This document shows positions 1-6,305 of a stretch of DNA of 12,245 bases, one piece after another (position 1 is the stretch's first letter; each line of letters begins with the position of its first letter). The stretch lies in assembly GCA_964649415.1 (NCBI GenBank), contig CAZYSK010000132.1:1-12245 (forward strand), read 5' to 3'. The notes under the pieces are model-generated. The model was not told the DNA's origin and ran no database searches. It worked only from the letters and a program-made list of their open reading frames with translations. The DNA comes from CAZYSK01 sp964649415. Lineage in GTDB: Bacteria; Chloroflexota; Anaerolineae; B4-G1. Made by a program: the position numbers and the translations under genes.

Positions 1-354
1 GAGTATCCCTACGTGCTGACCACCGGAAGGAGCATCTTCCACTATCACACCGGGACGATGACGCGCAGAACCCCGAAGTTGAATGACGAGGTGAATCAGG
101 GTTTTGTCCAGATCAACCCCGCAGATGCCGCCAGGACGGGAGTCAGGAGCGGAGACACGGTCATTCTGGAAACCAGGCGGGGCAGAATCGAGGCCCAGGC
201 CAGGGTATCCGCGGATGCACCGCCCGGTCTCCTGTTCGTCCCTTTCCACTTCGCCGAATCCTGCGCCAACGTGTTGACGAATCCTGCGCTTGACCCGGCC
301 TGCAAGATGCCGGAGTACAAGGTGTGCGCTGTCAGAATGGAGGTGAAACAGTGA
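1..354 (+). CDS. fdhA: Formate dehydrogenase alpha subunit, C-terminal fragment (partial, start lies upstream)
   Basis: The frame is open from base 1 and ends at TGA 352-354, so only about 117 C-terminal residues are visible. They begin EYPYVLTTGRSIFHYHTG and continue with TMTRRTPKLN, the signature of the molybdopterin-dinucleotide-binding domain at the end of formate dehydrogenase and related molybdenum/tungsten oxidoreductases. The later run DAARTGVRSGDTVILETRRG is also typical of this beta-barrel domain. The protein would catalyse reversible formate oxidation at a Mo or W bis-pterin centre in the cytoplasm. The Cys/Sec active site and N-terminal Fe-S motifs are outside the window, so subclass and metal cannot be read. 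Its stop overlaps the next start (GTGA), giving translational coupling with the FdhB-like partner. A different member of the family (for example a nitrate reductase-like enzyme) is possible, but the HYHTGTMTRR run and the FrhB-type neighbour favour formate dehydrogenase. Confidence 0.88.
   Translation, partial: EYPYVLTTGRSIFHYHTGTMTRRTPKLNDEVNQGFVQINPADAARTGVRSGDTVILETRRGRIEAQARVSADAPPGLLFVPFHFAESCANVLTNPALDPACKMPEYKVCAVRMEVKQ
339..344 (+). promoter_or_regulatory. Shine-Dalgarno deciding the fdhB start
   Basis: GGAGGT sits inside the last codons of fdhA, six bases before GTG 351. It supports the GTG start, which overlaps the fdhA stop, over the upstream in-frame GTG at 324. Confidence 0.75.
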
Positions 355-1565
355 AGGGCGATATGTGTCTGGCTTGGTCCTCGGACGAGGCGATACGGGA
401 GCAGGCTGAATGTGGTGGTGCAGTGACCTCCCTTCTGAAATTCGCCTTGGAGAGCAAGCGTGTGGATGCTGTGCTGGCCGTGAAGGCGAGAGACGGTAAC
501 AGGTACGACGGCGTACCGGTCTTGATCACCGATCCGCAGGAGGTGGTTGGAGCGGCGGGGGCTCTGCATAGCGCCTCCCCCAACATCGCCCGCTGTCTGA
601 AGGAGTACCTGGGTGGTGCCTCTGACCTAAGGGTCGCTGTGACCTGCAGGCCGTGTGACGCCAAGGCGATCATTGAACTCGCCAAGCGCGAGCAGATCAC
701 GCTCGAGAACTTGCTTCTCGTGGGGCTGAACTGTACGGGCACCCTGCCACCGGTGGCGGCTCAGAAGATGTTCGAAGAGGAGTTCGGCGTCAACCCGGCT
801 GACGTGGTCGGGGAGGACATCGAGGATGGGAAGCTTGCGATCAGGCTGAAGGACGGAACTGAGAAAGAGAGGGACCTGGCAGAGCTGGAGGAGAAAGGGT
901 ACGGGAGGAGGGACAACTGCCGGCGCTGCGACACGAGCATCCCGACTATGGCGGACCTGGCCTGCGGCAAGTGGGGCGCGGTAGATAGGAAGGCCACGTT
1001 CATAGAAGTGTGTTCGGAAAAGGGTTCTGATCTCGTCGATGGCGCTGGCGAGGCCGGATGTATCCACGTTGAGCAGGCGAGTGACGAGGCCGTGGAAACC
1101 AGGAGGAAAGAATACGAAGCGGCAACTGAACTGGCGCGGACGTGGCAGGAAAGGGACTTCGCCCCGTTCAAGGCCATGAGCCTCGAAGAGAGATTCGACT
1201 ACTGGTTTGGCCAGTTCAGTCAGTGCATCAAGTGCTTCGGGTGCCGGGATGCCTGTCCCATCTGTTTCTGTAAGGATTGCTGGCTGGAGCCGGATAGGGG
1301 CTTCGTGCTTGGCGGAGAGATCCCGCCTGAGGCCATGTGGCCGATGGTGCGGGCTGTACACGTCATGGATTCCTGCGTCAACTGTGGCCAGTGTCAGGAT
1401 GCCTGCTCAATGAACTTGCCGCTATCTCGTTTCATCTTCATGCTCAGCAAGGAGATCGGCGACGTCTTCAAATACGAACCCGGAATGGACGTGAGTGTCT
1501 TGCCTCCGTGCAAGATCGTCACAGATGCGGAACTGAGCGTGGAGGGTGTTGAGGTCGTCTTCTAG
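351..1565 (+). CDS. fdhB: Formate dehydrogenase beta subunit, FrhB/FdhB-family iron-sulfur flavoprotein
   Basis: The product is 404 residues if started at GTG 351. That start is chosen because GGAGGT (339-344) lies six bases upstream and the GTGA overlap with fdhA is a classic coupled junction; in-frame GTG 324 lacks such a site. The N-terminal two thirds match the F420 hydrogenase/dehydrogenase beta-subunit family, including CGGAVTSLLKFALE near residue 20 and CRRCDTSIPTMADLACGKWG around 190-209. The C-terminal part has two ferredoxin-like cysteine groups: CIKCFGCRDACPICFCKDC (C292, C295, C298, C302 and further Cys at 305, 307, 310) and CVNCGQCQDAC (C342, C345, C348, C352). The family binds flavin and passes electrons between FdhA and F420, NAD(P) or an Hdr/MvhD-type partner; the acceptor here cannot be read from sequence. 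Its position between fdhA and mvhD suggests it links formate chemistry to the hydrogenase module, which is an inference. Confidence 0.85.
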   Translation: MKGDMCLAWSSDEAIREQAECGGAVTSLLKFALESKRVDAVLAVKARDGNRYDGVPVLITDPQEVVGAAGALHSASPNIARCLKEYLGGASDLRVAVTCRPCDAKAIIELAKREQITLENLLLVGLNCTGTLPPVAAQKMFEEEFGVNPADVVGEDIEDGKLAIRLKDGTEKERDLAELEEKGYGRRDNCRRCDTSIPTMADLACGKWGAVDRKATFIEVCSEKGSDLVDGAGEAGCIHVEQASDEAVETRRKEYEAATELARTWQERDFAPFKAMSLEERFDYWFGQFSQCIKCFGCRDACPICFCKDCWLEPDRGFVLGGEIPPEAMWPMVRAVHVMDSCVNCGQCQDACSMNLPLSRFIFMLSKEIGDVFKYEPGMDVSVLPPCKIVTDAELSVEGVEVVF

Positions 1566-1636
1566 CGGATGCGGCCGACGTCGACCGCGGACGGTCGGGC
1601 AGACGGTCGGACATCCGCCTTCAGGGGGGATTGAGC
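1565..1636 (+). repeat. Composite palindromic repeat right after the fdhB stop
   Basis: GCGGATG (1565-1571) and its reverse complement CATCCGC (1612-1618) bracket a 40-base insert. The insert holds a piece shared with 4892-4917 and, inverted, with 12005-12030 (core AACGTCGACCGCGGAC or GACGTCGACCGCGGAC), followed by the 12-bp motif ACGGTCGGGCAG and a partial second copy. The tail CTTCAGGGGGGATTGAGC (1619-1636) recurs with one change at 4690-4707. It looks like the short hairpin element at 4672 split by a second element. It starts on the last base of the fdhB stop codon. Confidence 0.8.
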
Positions 1637-1706
1637 TATTGAGGTGGTGCGGCTAGTGTCTGTAGCACCTGCCGGAAGGGGACCTGGTGTAGATCGAGGG
1701 TAGATA

Positions 1707-1743
1707 AGCAGGGGGGTGACGCGTACAAACCTGTATCCCTGCT
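1707..1743 (+). repeat. Inverted repeat upstream of mvhD
   Basis: AGCAGGG (1707-1713) and CCCTGCT (1737-1743) form a perfect 7-bp stem with a 23-base loop, ending 15 bases before the mvhD ribosome binding site. It has no U-tract, so it is not a clear terminator. It could shape the mRNA leader of mvhD or be chance. The rest of the 1566-1766 gap, apart from the repeat at its start, shows no gene and no convincing promoter. Confidence 0.35.
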
Positions 1744-1766
1744 ACTGAATACGTGATAGGAGTAGA

Positions 1767-2213
1767 ATGCCTATGGGCAACAACGCCTTTGAACCGAGAA
1801 TCGTTGGCTTTCTATGCAACTGGTGCACGTACTCTGCGGCTGACACGGCCGGTGTGTCCCGGCTGGAGCAGCCGCCCAACGTGGATATCATCCGCGTGAT
1901 GTGCACCGGGCGCGTAGATCCGGTCTTCATCCTCAAGGCTTTCCGCGAGGGGGCCGACGGCGTCATCGTTTCCGGCTGTCATCCGCCCGGCGATTGCCAC
2001 TACGACAGCGGTAACTACAAGACCTTCCGGCGTATGCCGCTGCTGGAGGCGATGCTGCAGCAATACGGCATCGAGAAAGAGCGCTTCCACTGGGGCTGGA
2101 TCTCCGGTGCGGAGGCTCCCAAGTGGGCACAGTTGGTGCGCGATTTCACCGAGCAGGTGCGGGCGCTGGGGCCACTCGACTGGAAGCGCCAGCTTGAAAG
2201 CAAGGAGGACTGA
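1767..2213 (+). CDS. mvhD: MvhD-type hydrogenase iron-sulfur (delta) subunit
   Basis: The 148-residue protein is the full usual length of the MvhD family. It starts IVGFLCNWCTY (C17, C20), then has MCTGRVDP (C46) and VSGCHPPGDCHY (C71, C77), the cysteine pattern that holds the [2Fe-2S] cluster. In methanogens MvhD carries electrons from the MvhAG hydrogenase, or from formate dehydrogenase, to HdrA, the flavin-bifurcating heterodisulfide reductase subunit. Here it stands directly before the small and large hydrogenase subunits and after fdhB, so it may be shared by both. GGAG (1759-1762) precedes ATG 1767; ATG 1773 is an alternative start two codons in. The mvhG ribosome binding site lies inside its last codons, so the two are probably translated together. 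No HdrA gene follows. Confidence 0.93.
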   Translation: MPMGNNAFEPRIVGFLCNWCTYSAADTAGVSRLEQPPNVDIIRVMCTGRVDPVFILKAFREGADGVIVSGCHPPGDCHYDSGNYKTFRRMPLLEAMLQQYGIEKERFHWGWISGAEAPKWAQLVRDFTEQVRALGPLDWKRQLESKED

Positions 2214-2217
2214 GCGG

Positions 2218-3195
2218 ATGGCACAGAATGATAAGCTGAAACTGGGTCTTTACTGGGCCGCATCGTGCGGTGGGTGTGAGATCGCCATCGTGGAGTTGCG
2301 GGAGAAGATCCTGGATCTGGATGCAGCGGCGGACATCCTCTTCTGGCCGTGCGCGATGGACTTCAAGTACAGGGATGTCGAGGCCATGCCTGACGGCCAC
2401 ATGGACGTCGTTCTGTTCAACGGCGCTATCCGCACGAGTGAGAACGAAGAAATGGCTCATCTGCTACGTGAGAAATCGAAGGTGCTGGTTGCCTTTGGGT
2501 CGTGCGCTCACGAGGGCTGTATCCCTGGGTTATCCAACTTGTTCGACCGCAAGTCTACTATGGAGCGTGCCTATCTGGAGGTACCTACGGTGGACAACCC
2601 CGATGGGATTATGCCGCAGACGACCGTCCAGGTGCCCGAGGGGGAGATAGAGATTCCCAGGTTCTACAACACGGTCAAGACGCTGGCCCAGGTCGAGGAT
2701 GTGGACTACTTCGTGCCCGGCTGCCCGCCGCAGGCCCCCCAGATCTGGGCTGTGGTGGAGGCCATTTTGGGCGGCAACCTGCCGCCCAAGGGGAGCGTGG
2801 TCGGCGCCAACGAGAAGACCGTGTGTGATGAGTGCAAATACAAGCGAGAGGAAAAGCGCGTCACGAAGTTCTACCGCCCGCACGAGATCATCCCTGAAGA
2901 TCGTTGCCTGTTCGATCAGGGCATCATCTGTGCGGGGCCAGCGACGCGCGGTGGCTGTGGTGCACTGTGTCCCAGTGTAGGCATGCCCTGCCGGGGCTGC
3001 TATGGCCCACCACCAAACGTGGTTGATCAAGGAGCGGCGCTTCTTTCGGCCGTTGCGTCGGTGGTGGATGCCGATACCGAAGAGGAGGCGGCCCGCATCG
3101 TGGGCGAGATTGTGGACCCCGTGGGCACCTTCTATCGTTTTGGCCTGCCCGCATCGTTGCTGCATCGAGTCAAAATTGGCCAAGGAGAAGAGTAG
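2218..3195 (+). CDS. mvhG: Group 3 [NiFe]-hydrogenase small subunit (MvhG-like)
   Basis: The 325-residue product opens KLKLGLYWAASCGGCEIAI, with C17 and C20 as ligands of the proximal [4Fe-4S] cluster, then FGSCAHEGC (C96) and VPGCPPQAP (C169), completing the small-subunit signature. A C-terminal cysteine-rich block (CDEC near 203-206, C230, C238 and GCGALCPSVGMPCRGCYGP around 245-263) would hold the additional clusters usual in MvhG-like proteins. There is no twin-arginine signal, so it is cytoplasmic. It relays electrons from the large-subunit active site to MvhD. ATG 2218 is chosen because AAGGAGG (2202-2208) lies nine bases upstream; the open frame continues upstream only as overlap with mvhD. 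It ends one base before the mvhA ATG, and its last codons carry that gene's ribosome binding site. Confidence 0.93.
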   Translation: MAQNDKLKLGLYWAASCGGCEIAIVELREKILDLDAAADILFWPCAMDFKYRDVEAMPDGHMDVVLFNGAIRTSENEEMAHLLREKSKVLVAFGSCAHEGCIPGLSNLFDRKSTMERAYLEVPTVDNPDGIMPQTTVQVPEGEIEIPRFYNTVKTLAQVEDVDYFVPGCPPQAPQIWAVVEAILGGNLPPKGSVVGANEKTVCDECKYKREEKRVTKFYRPHEIIPEDRCLFDQGIICAGPATRGGCGALCPSVGMPCRGCYGPPPNVVDQGAALLSAVASVVDADTEEEAARIVGEIVDPVGTFYRFGLPASLLHRVKIGQGEE

Positions 3196-3196
3196 T

Positions 3197-4663
3197 ATGA
3201 AGAAGATCAGTATTGACCCGATAACTCGCCTCGAGGGGCATGGCAAGATCGAGATCTTCCTGAACGAGGAAGGGAACGTCGCCAACGCGTACCTGGTGAT
3301 TCCAGAGCTGCGCGGGTTCGAGAAGTTCGCCGAGGGCCGGCCGGTCGAGGAGATGCCCCGCATCACCCCGCGCATCTGCGGCGTCTGCCCAGAGGCGCAC
3401 CACATGGCTTCGGCCAAGGCCTGCGATGCGGTCTACCACGTTGAACCACCCCCGACGGGCAAGAAACTGCGCGAGTTGCTCTACTCAGCTTTCTACGTGG
3501 CGGATCATTCGCTCCACTTCTACATCCTGGCTGCACCTGACTTCATCCTCGGACCGGATGCCCCGCCAGCCGAGCGGAACATCCTGGGCGTGATCCACAA
3601 GATCGGCGTGGAACTCGGCAGCAAGATCATACGCTGGCATGCGCTGGGGATGGAGATCGTGGGCATGTTGGGCGGCAAGACCATCCACCCGGTCGGGGCC
3701 CTTCCCGGGGGAGTTAGCAAGGCGATCAACGAAGAGGAGCGGGAGCAGATCGAGAAGTGGGGCTATGAGTTGGTCGAGTTCGGCCAGTTCGGCCTCGACC
3801 TCTTCAACGAGACTGTCCTGAAGAACCAGGATTACCTGGACATGATCCTGTCGGATGCCTTCACCACCCCTATGTACTACATGGGATTGGTGGACGAGAA
3901 CAACAAGGTCAACTTCTACGACGGCAAGGTGCGCGTGGTGGATCCCGACGGGCAGGAGTTCGTCAAGTATGCGCCGGATGAGTATGTAGATGTGTTGGCA
4001 GAGCGCGTCGAGCCCTGGACCTATCTCAAGTTCCCCTACCTCAAGAAGGTGGGTTGGAAAGGGCTGGTGACTGGCAAGGACAGCGGCGTGTATCAGGCGA
4101 CGCCGCTCTCGCGGCTCAACGCGGCGGACGGTATGGCCACGATTTGGGCGCAGGAAGCCTATGAGAAGTTCTACGAGACGATGGGCGGCAAGCCGGTGCA
4201 CAACACGCTGGCCACGCACTGGGCGCGCCTGGTCGAGCTGCTCTACGCAGCCGAACGCATCGTCGAACTGGCGACCGACCCTGAGATCACGGACCCGCAC
4301 GTGCGCACTATCCCCACCGAAACGCCAGACGAGGGCGTTGGCATCGTCGAAGCGCCGCGGGGCACGCTGACCCATCATTACATCACGGATGAACGAGGCA
4401 TCGTGCAAAAGTGCAACCTGATCGTAGGCACGACCAACAACTACGCACCGATGTCGATCTCAATCAAGAAGGCAGCCCAGGAAGTGATTCGGAACGGTAT
4501 CGTCACCGGGGGATTGCTGAATCGGGTGGAGATGGCTTTCCGGGCGTATGATCCCTGCATGGCCTGCGCCACGCACACGCTCCCCGGCCAGATGCCGCTG
4601 GAGGTGCTGGTGCGCGACGCCGATGGGGATATCGTGGAACGGTTGACGCGTCACGTCGAGTAG
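3197..4663 (+). CDS. mvhA: Group 3 (3c-like) [NiFe]-hydrogenase large subunit (MvhA-like)
   Basis: The 488-residue catalytic subunit has the N-terminal RLEGHGKIEI, the first metal motif RICGVCPEAHH (R59, C61, C64) and the second, DPCMACATH (D452, C454, C457, H460). The four cysteines bind Ni and Fe. The 28 residues after H460 are the C-terminal extension that a maturation protease removes once nickel is inserted, so the protein is encoded as a precursor. GFEKFAEGRPVEEMPRI before the first motif is typical of group 3 enzymes. AAGGAG (3182-3187) lies nine bases before ATG 3197. It is a cytoplasmic enzyme catalysing reversible H2 oxidation. Assignment to 3c rather than 3a/3b rests on the adjoining mvhD and the lack of F420- or NAD-binding hydrogenase subunits. 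No repeat element was seen in the gene. Confidence 0.93.
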   Translation: MKKISIDPITRLEGHGKIEIFLNEEGNVANAYLVIPELRGFEKFAEGRPVEEMPRITPRICGVCPEAHHMASAKACDAVYHVEPPPTGKKLRELLYSAFYVADHSLHFYILAAPDFILGPDAPPAERNILGVIHKIGVELGSKIIRWHALGMEIVGMLGGKTIHPVGALPGGVSKAINEEEREQIEKWGYELVEFGQFGLDLFNETVLKNQDYLDMILSDAFTTPMYYMGLVDENNKVNFYDGKVRVVDPDGQEFVKYAPDEYVDVLAERVEPWTYLKFPYLKKVGWKGLVTGKDSGVYQATPLSRLNAADGMATIWAQEAYEKFYETMGGKPVHNTLATHWARLVELLYAAERIVELATDPEITDPHVRTIPTETPDEGVGIVEAPRGTLTHHYITDERGIVQKCNLIVGTTNNYAPMSISIKKAAQEVIRNGIVTGGLLNRVEMAFRAYDPCMACATHTLPGQMPLEVLVRDADGDIVERLTRHVE

Positions 4664-4671
4664 TCGATTGA

Positions 4672-4707
4672 GCGGATGCGGACATCCGCCTTCACGGGGG
4701 ATTGAGC
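4672..4707 (+). repeat. 36-bp hairpin element (7-bp stem, CGGA loop) after mvhA
   Basis: GCGGATGCGGACATCCGC (4672-4689) is a perfect 7-bp hairpin with a CGGA loop, eight bases after the mvhA stop. The tail CTTCACGGGGGATTGAGC (4690-4707) nearly equals that at 1619-1636. The 7-CGGA-7-plus-tail layout is the same as in the GCGCCAT family inside hypF and hypD. With no T-run it is more REP-like than a standard terminator, though it might protect or end the transcript. Confidence 0.8.
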
Positions 4708-4759
4708 GATACGCTGTAGTTTTGTAGATTGGTGGTCGGCGAGTTGATGCGGACGTCAT

Positions 4760-4796
4760 GCCGGCAGGATGCCGGCGGTCCACCGGTCGTGCGTCC
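4760..4796 (+). repeat. Palindrome with GGA loop plus inverted 14-mer
   Basis: GCCGGCAGGATGCCGGC (4760-4776) is a 7-bp stem with a GGA loop, followed by CCGGTCGTGCGTCC (4783-4796), whose reverse complement occurs exactly at 8191-8204 inside hypF. The 4664-5021 gap holds this, the element at 4672 and the composite at 4892, and no convincing gene. Open frames running through it are upstream extensions of the protease frame without a start site or family match. Confidence 0.75.
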
Positions 4797-4891
4797 GTGG
4801 GAGATCAGCTTGCCGACTCACCAATCTACCTTGTTGGAGACTGTCTGCTGTGGCAAGGTGCCGGGATCGACGGCGAGAACGGACGCCGGGT

Positions 4892-4960
4892 GGATGCAGC
4901 CAACGTCGACCGCGGACGGTCGGGCAGACGGTCGGGCAGACGGTCGGGAGCAATGTCCGC
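4892..4960 (+). repeat. Composite repeat with 12-bp tandem units
   Basis: The first 26 bases (4892-4917) match 1567-1592 with two changes, and the inverted segment 12005-12030 nearly exactly. They run into two full and one partial copy of ACGGTCGGGCAG (4916-4927, 4928-4939, 4940-4948) and end in GTCCGC (4955-4960), the reverse complement of the GCGGAC at 4912-4917. The GCGGAC-to-GTCCGC frame is also seen in the in-gene elements of hypC, hypE and hypF. Confidence 0.8.
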
Positions 4961-5021
4961 GCGATGCCGGTCGTTTGGGGCGATGCGTTTGACGGCAGAT
5001 TGTGAAAGGGAAACCTACGCG

Positions 5022-5501
5022 TTGAAAACTTTGGTAGTCGGCTTGGGCAATCCAATTCTCACCGACGATGGGATAGGTATTTATGTCGTCCGTGACGTGG
5101 CGGCCCGCTGTCAACGGCGCGACGTGACCTTCACGGAGGCGAGCGTCGGTGGATTGAGATTGCTGGATCGCTTGGCAGGTCACGAACGGGTCATCATCGT
5201 GGATGCGATTCAGACTCGCGATGGCAGACCGGGCGATATCTATCGTCTGCACCCTGACGACTTCTACGCGTCGCTTCACTCGGGCTCGACGCATGATCTG
5301 TCGCTGAACGATGCGCTGGCTCTGGGGAGGGGGATGGGGATGGTGCTGCCCGTCGATGAGGACATCCTCTTCGTCGCTGTCGAGGTCGAGGACGTGCTGA
5401 ACTTCGGCGAACGGTGTACCCCTGCGGTGGAAGCAGCCGTCCCGCGTGCCGTTGGGGCGGTGTTGGCTGAGTTGGGTGTCGAAAGTGTCGACGTGGAGTG
5501 A
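5022..5501 (+). CDS. Hydrogenase maturation protease (HybD/HyaD-type)
   Basis: This nickel-sensing endopeptidase would cut the C-terminal extension from the MvhA precursor after H460. The product is 159 residues from TTG 5022, the usual family length. It starts MKTLVVGLGNPILTDDGIG, has VDAIQ (D61) and STHDLSLNDA (H91). D16, D61 and H91 fall at the places of the Ni-binding E16, D62 and H93 of E. coli HybD, with Asp in place of Glu at the first, as in many group 3 proteases. TTG is preferred because the family start is at this Lys-Thr-Leu and GAAAGGG (5004-5010) lies 11 bases upstream. ATG 4983 would add 13 residues (MRLTADCERETYA) of no family character. It is separated from mvhA by 358 bases of repeats, so it may be transcribed from its own promoter, which I could not identify. 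Confidence 0.9.
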   Translation: MKTLVVGLGNPILTDDGIGIYVVRDVAARCQRRDVTFTEASVGGLRLLDRLAGHERVIIVDAIQTRDGRPGDIYRLHPDDFYASLHSGSTHDLSLNDALALGRGMGMVLPVDEDILFVAVEVEDVLNFGERCTPAVEAAVPRAVGAVLAELGVESVDVE

Positions 5502-5503
5502 GG

Positions 5504-5521
5504 GCAGATGCGGTCATCCGC
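5504..5521 (+). repeat. Degenerate hairpin of the GCGGATG family after the protease stop
   Basis: GCAGATG, loop CGGT and CATCCGC form the 7-4-7 layout with one mismatched pair, starting two bases after the protease stop codon. The tail that follows is more diverged than in the copies at 1619 and 4690. Confidence 0.65.
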
Positions 5522-5565
5522 CTCTAGCAGATTGATTGGGGAGAAAGGGCACGGGGTGGTGATTG

Positions 5566-5589
5566 TAGGGGCGACCCTTGTGGTCGCCC
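5566..5589 (+). repeat. GTAGGGGCGACC hairpin
   Basis: GGGCGACC (5569-5576) and GGTCGCCC (5582-5589) form a perfect 8-bp stem with loop CTTGT, preceded by GTAGGG (5566-5571). GTAGGGG is also the tail of the 36-bp elements in hypF and hypD. Repeats of this style are, from memory, scattered through several Chloroflexota and other genomes. It lies in the 153-base gap between the protease and hypB, which holds only hairpins. Confidence 0.75.
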
Positions 5590-5620
5590 GGTTGGGGAAG
5601 TGCGGATACTGACTGGGATC

Positions 5621-5637
5621 GCCGCCATCTTGGCGGC
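5621..5637 (+). repeat. GC-rich palindrome just upstream of hypB
   Basis: GCCGCCATCTTGGCGGC is a perfect 7-bp stem with a 3-base loop, ending 17 bases before the hypB ATG and seven before its ribosome binding site. It is the inverse of the CCA-GGA-TGG type seen at 8211 and 11175. It could influence hypB initiation, or simply be an inserted repeat. Confidence 0.7.
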
Positions 5638-5654
5638 ATGATTGGGAGAAGGGT

Positions 5655-6305
5655 ATGAAGGTTCAGGTTGTCGAGGATATCCTAAGTGCTAACGAACAGC
5701 TCGCGTTGGAAAACCGGCGGCTGTTCGACGAGAGTGGCGTCTTCGTGGTGAATATCATGGCCGCGCCAGGGGCCGGCAAGACGAGTCTCATTGAACGCAT
5801 GATTGAGGCGCTGGGTGGACGGGCGCGCTTCGCTATGGTGGATGGCGACGTGGCTTCAACCATTGACGCTGACCGTGTCGCCCGTTTGGGTGTCCCGGCC
5901 GTGCAGATCAATACGGGGGGCGCTTGTCACCTGGATGCTAACATGATCGCGACGGCTTTGCCTAGAGTGCCGTTGGACGAGGTTGACGTGTTGTTTGTTG
6001 AGAACGTGGGAAACCTGATTTGCCCTACCGGTTTCGATCTGGGAGAGCACTTGAAGGTTATGATCGCCAGCACGCCTGAGGGGGACGATAAGCCTTACAA
6101 GTACCCGGGCATGTTCAGCGCTGTCGACGTACTGTTGCTCAACAAGGTGGATCTGTTGCCTCTGTTGGATTTTGACTTGGATTACTTTCGCCGTGGCGTT
6201 GAAGTACTGAACCCCGATGTCTCGTTCTTCCCTGTATCCTGTAAGACGGGAGAGGGTGTGCAGGAGTGGACAGAGTGGCTGGTTGAGAGGTGGCGAGCGG
6301 GTTGA
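5655..6305 (+). CDS. hypB: Hydrogenase nickel incorporation GTPase HypB
   Basis: The 216-residue protein is a SIMIBI-class GTPase that delivers Ni to the hydrogenase large subunit, normally with HypA. Visible motifs are the P-loop MAAPGAGKTS (residues 35-44), VDGDVAST (switch I region), the metal site C91-H92 in GGACHLD with C123 in ENVGNLICP, and the guanine-specificity NKVD (163-166). It lacks the N-terminal CxxCGC site and any His-rich nickel-storage stretch, so it is a minimal form. GGAG (5645-5648) lies six bases before ATG 5655. The stop TGA overlaps the hypF ATG (TGATG), so hypF translation is probably coupled. No hypA is adjacent, which is unusual. I see no repeat insertion in this gene. 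Confidence 0.96.
   Translation: MKVQVVEDILSANEQLALENRRLFDESGVFVVNIMAAPGAGKTSLIERMIEALGGRARFAMVDGDVASTIDADRVARLGVPAVQINTGGACHLDANMIATALPRVPLDEVDVLFVENVGNLICPTGFDLGEHLKVMIASTPEGDDKPYKYPGMFSAVDVLLLNKVDLLPLLDFDLDYFRRGVEVLNPDVSFFPVSCKTGEGVQEWTEWLVERWRAG

Noticed and set aside
1640..1675. Intrinsic terminator from GGTGC...GCACC after fdhB
   Set aside because: The stem is only five base pairs with a 14-base loop and there is no T-run.
2530..3417. 295-residue open frame on the minus strand
   Set aside because: It lies opposite mvhG/mvhA, whose family motifs are clear; long antisense frames are expected in GC-rich genes. No start site or recognisable motif.
3485..4408. 307-residue open frame on the minus strand
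   Set aside because: It is a shadow of mvhA with arginine/histidine-rich composition and no family features.
4758..5021. Longer protease with an N-terminal extension of about 88 residues
   Set aside because: The extension is translated from intergenic repeats, has no family match, and would make the protein far longer than known maturation proteases.
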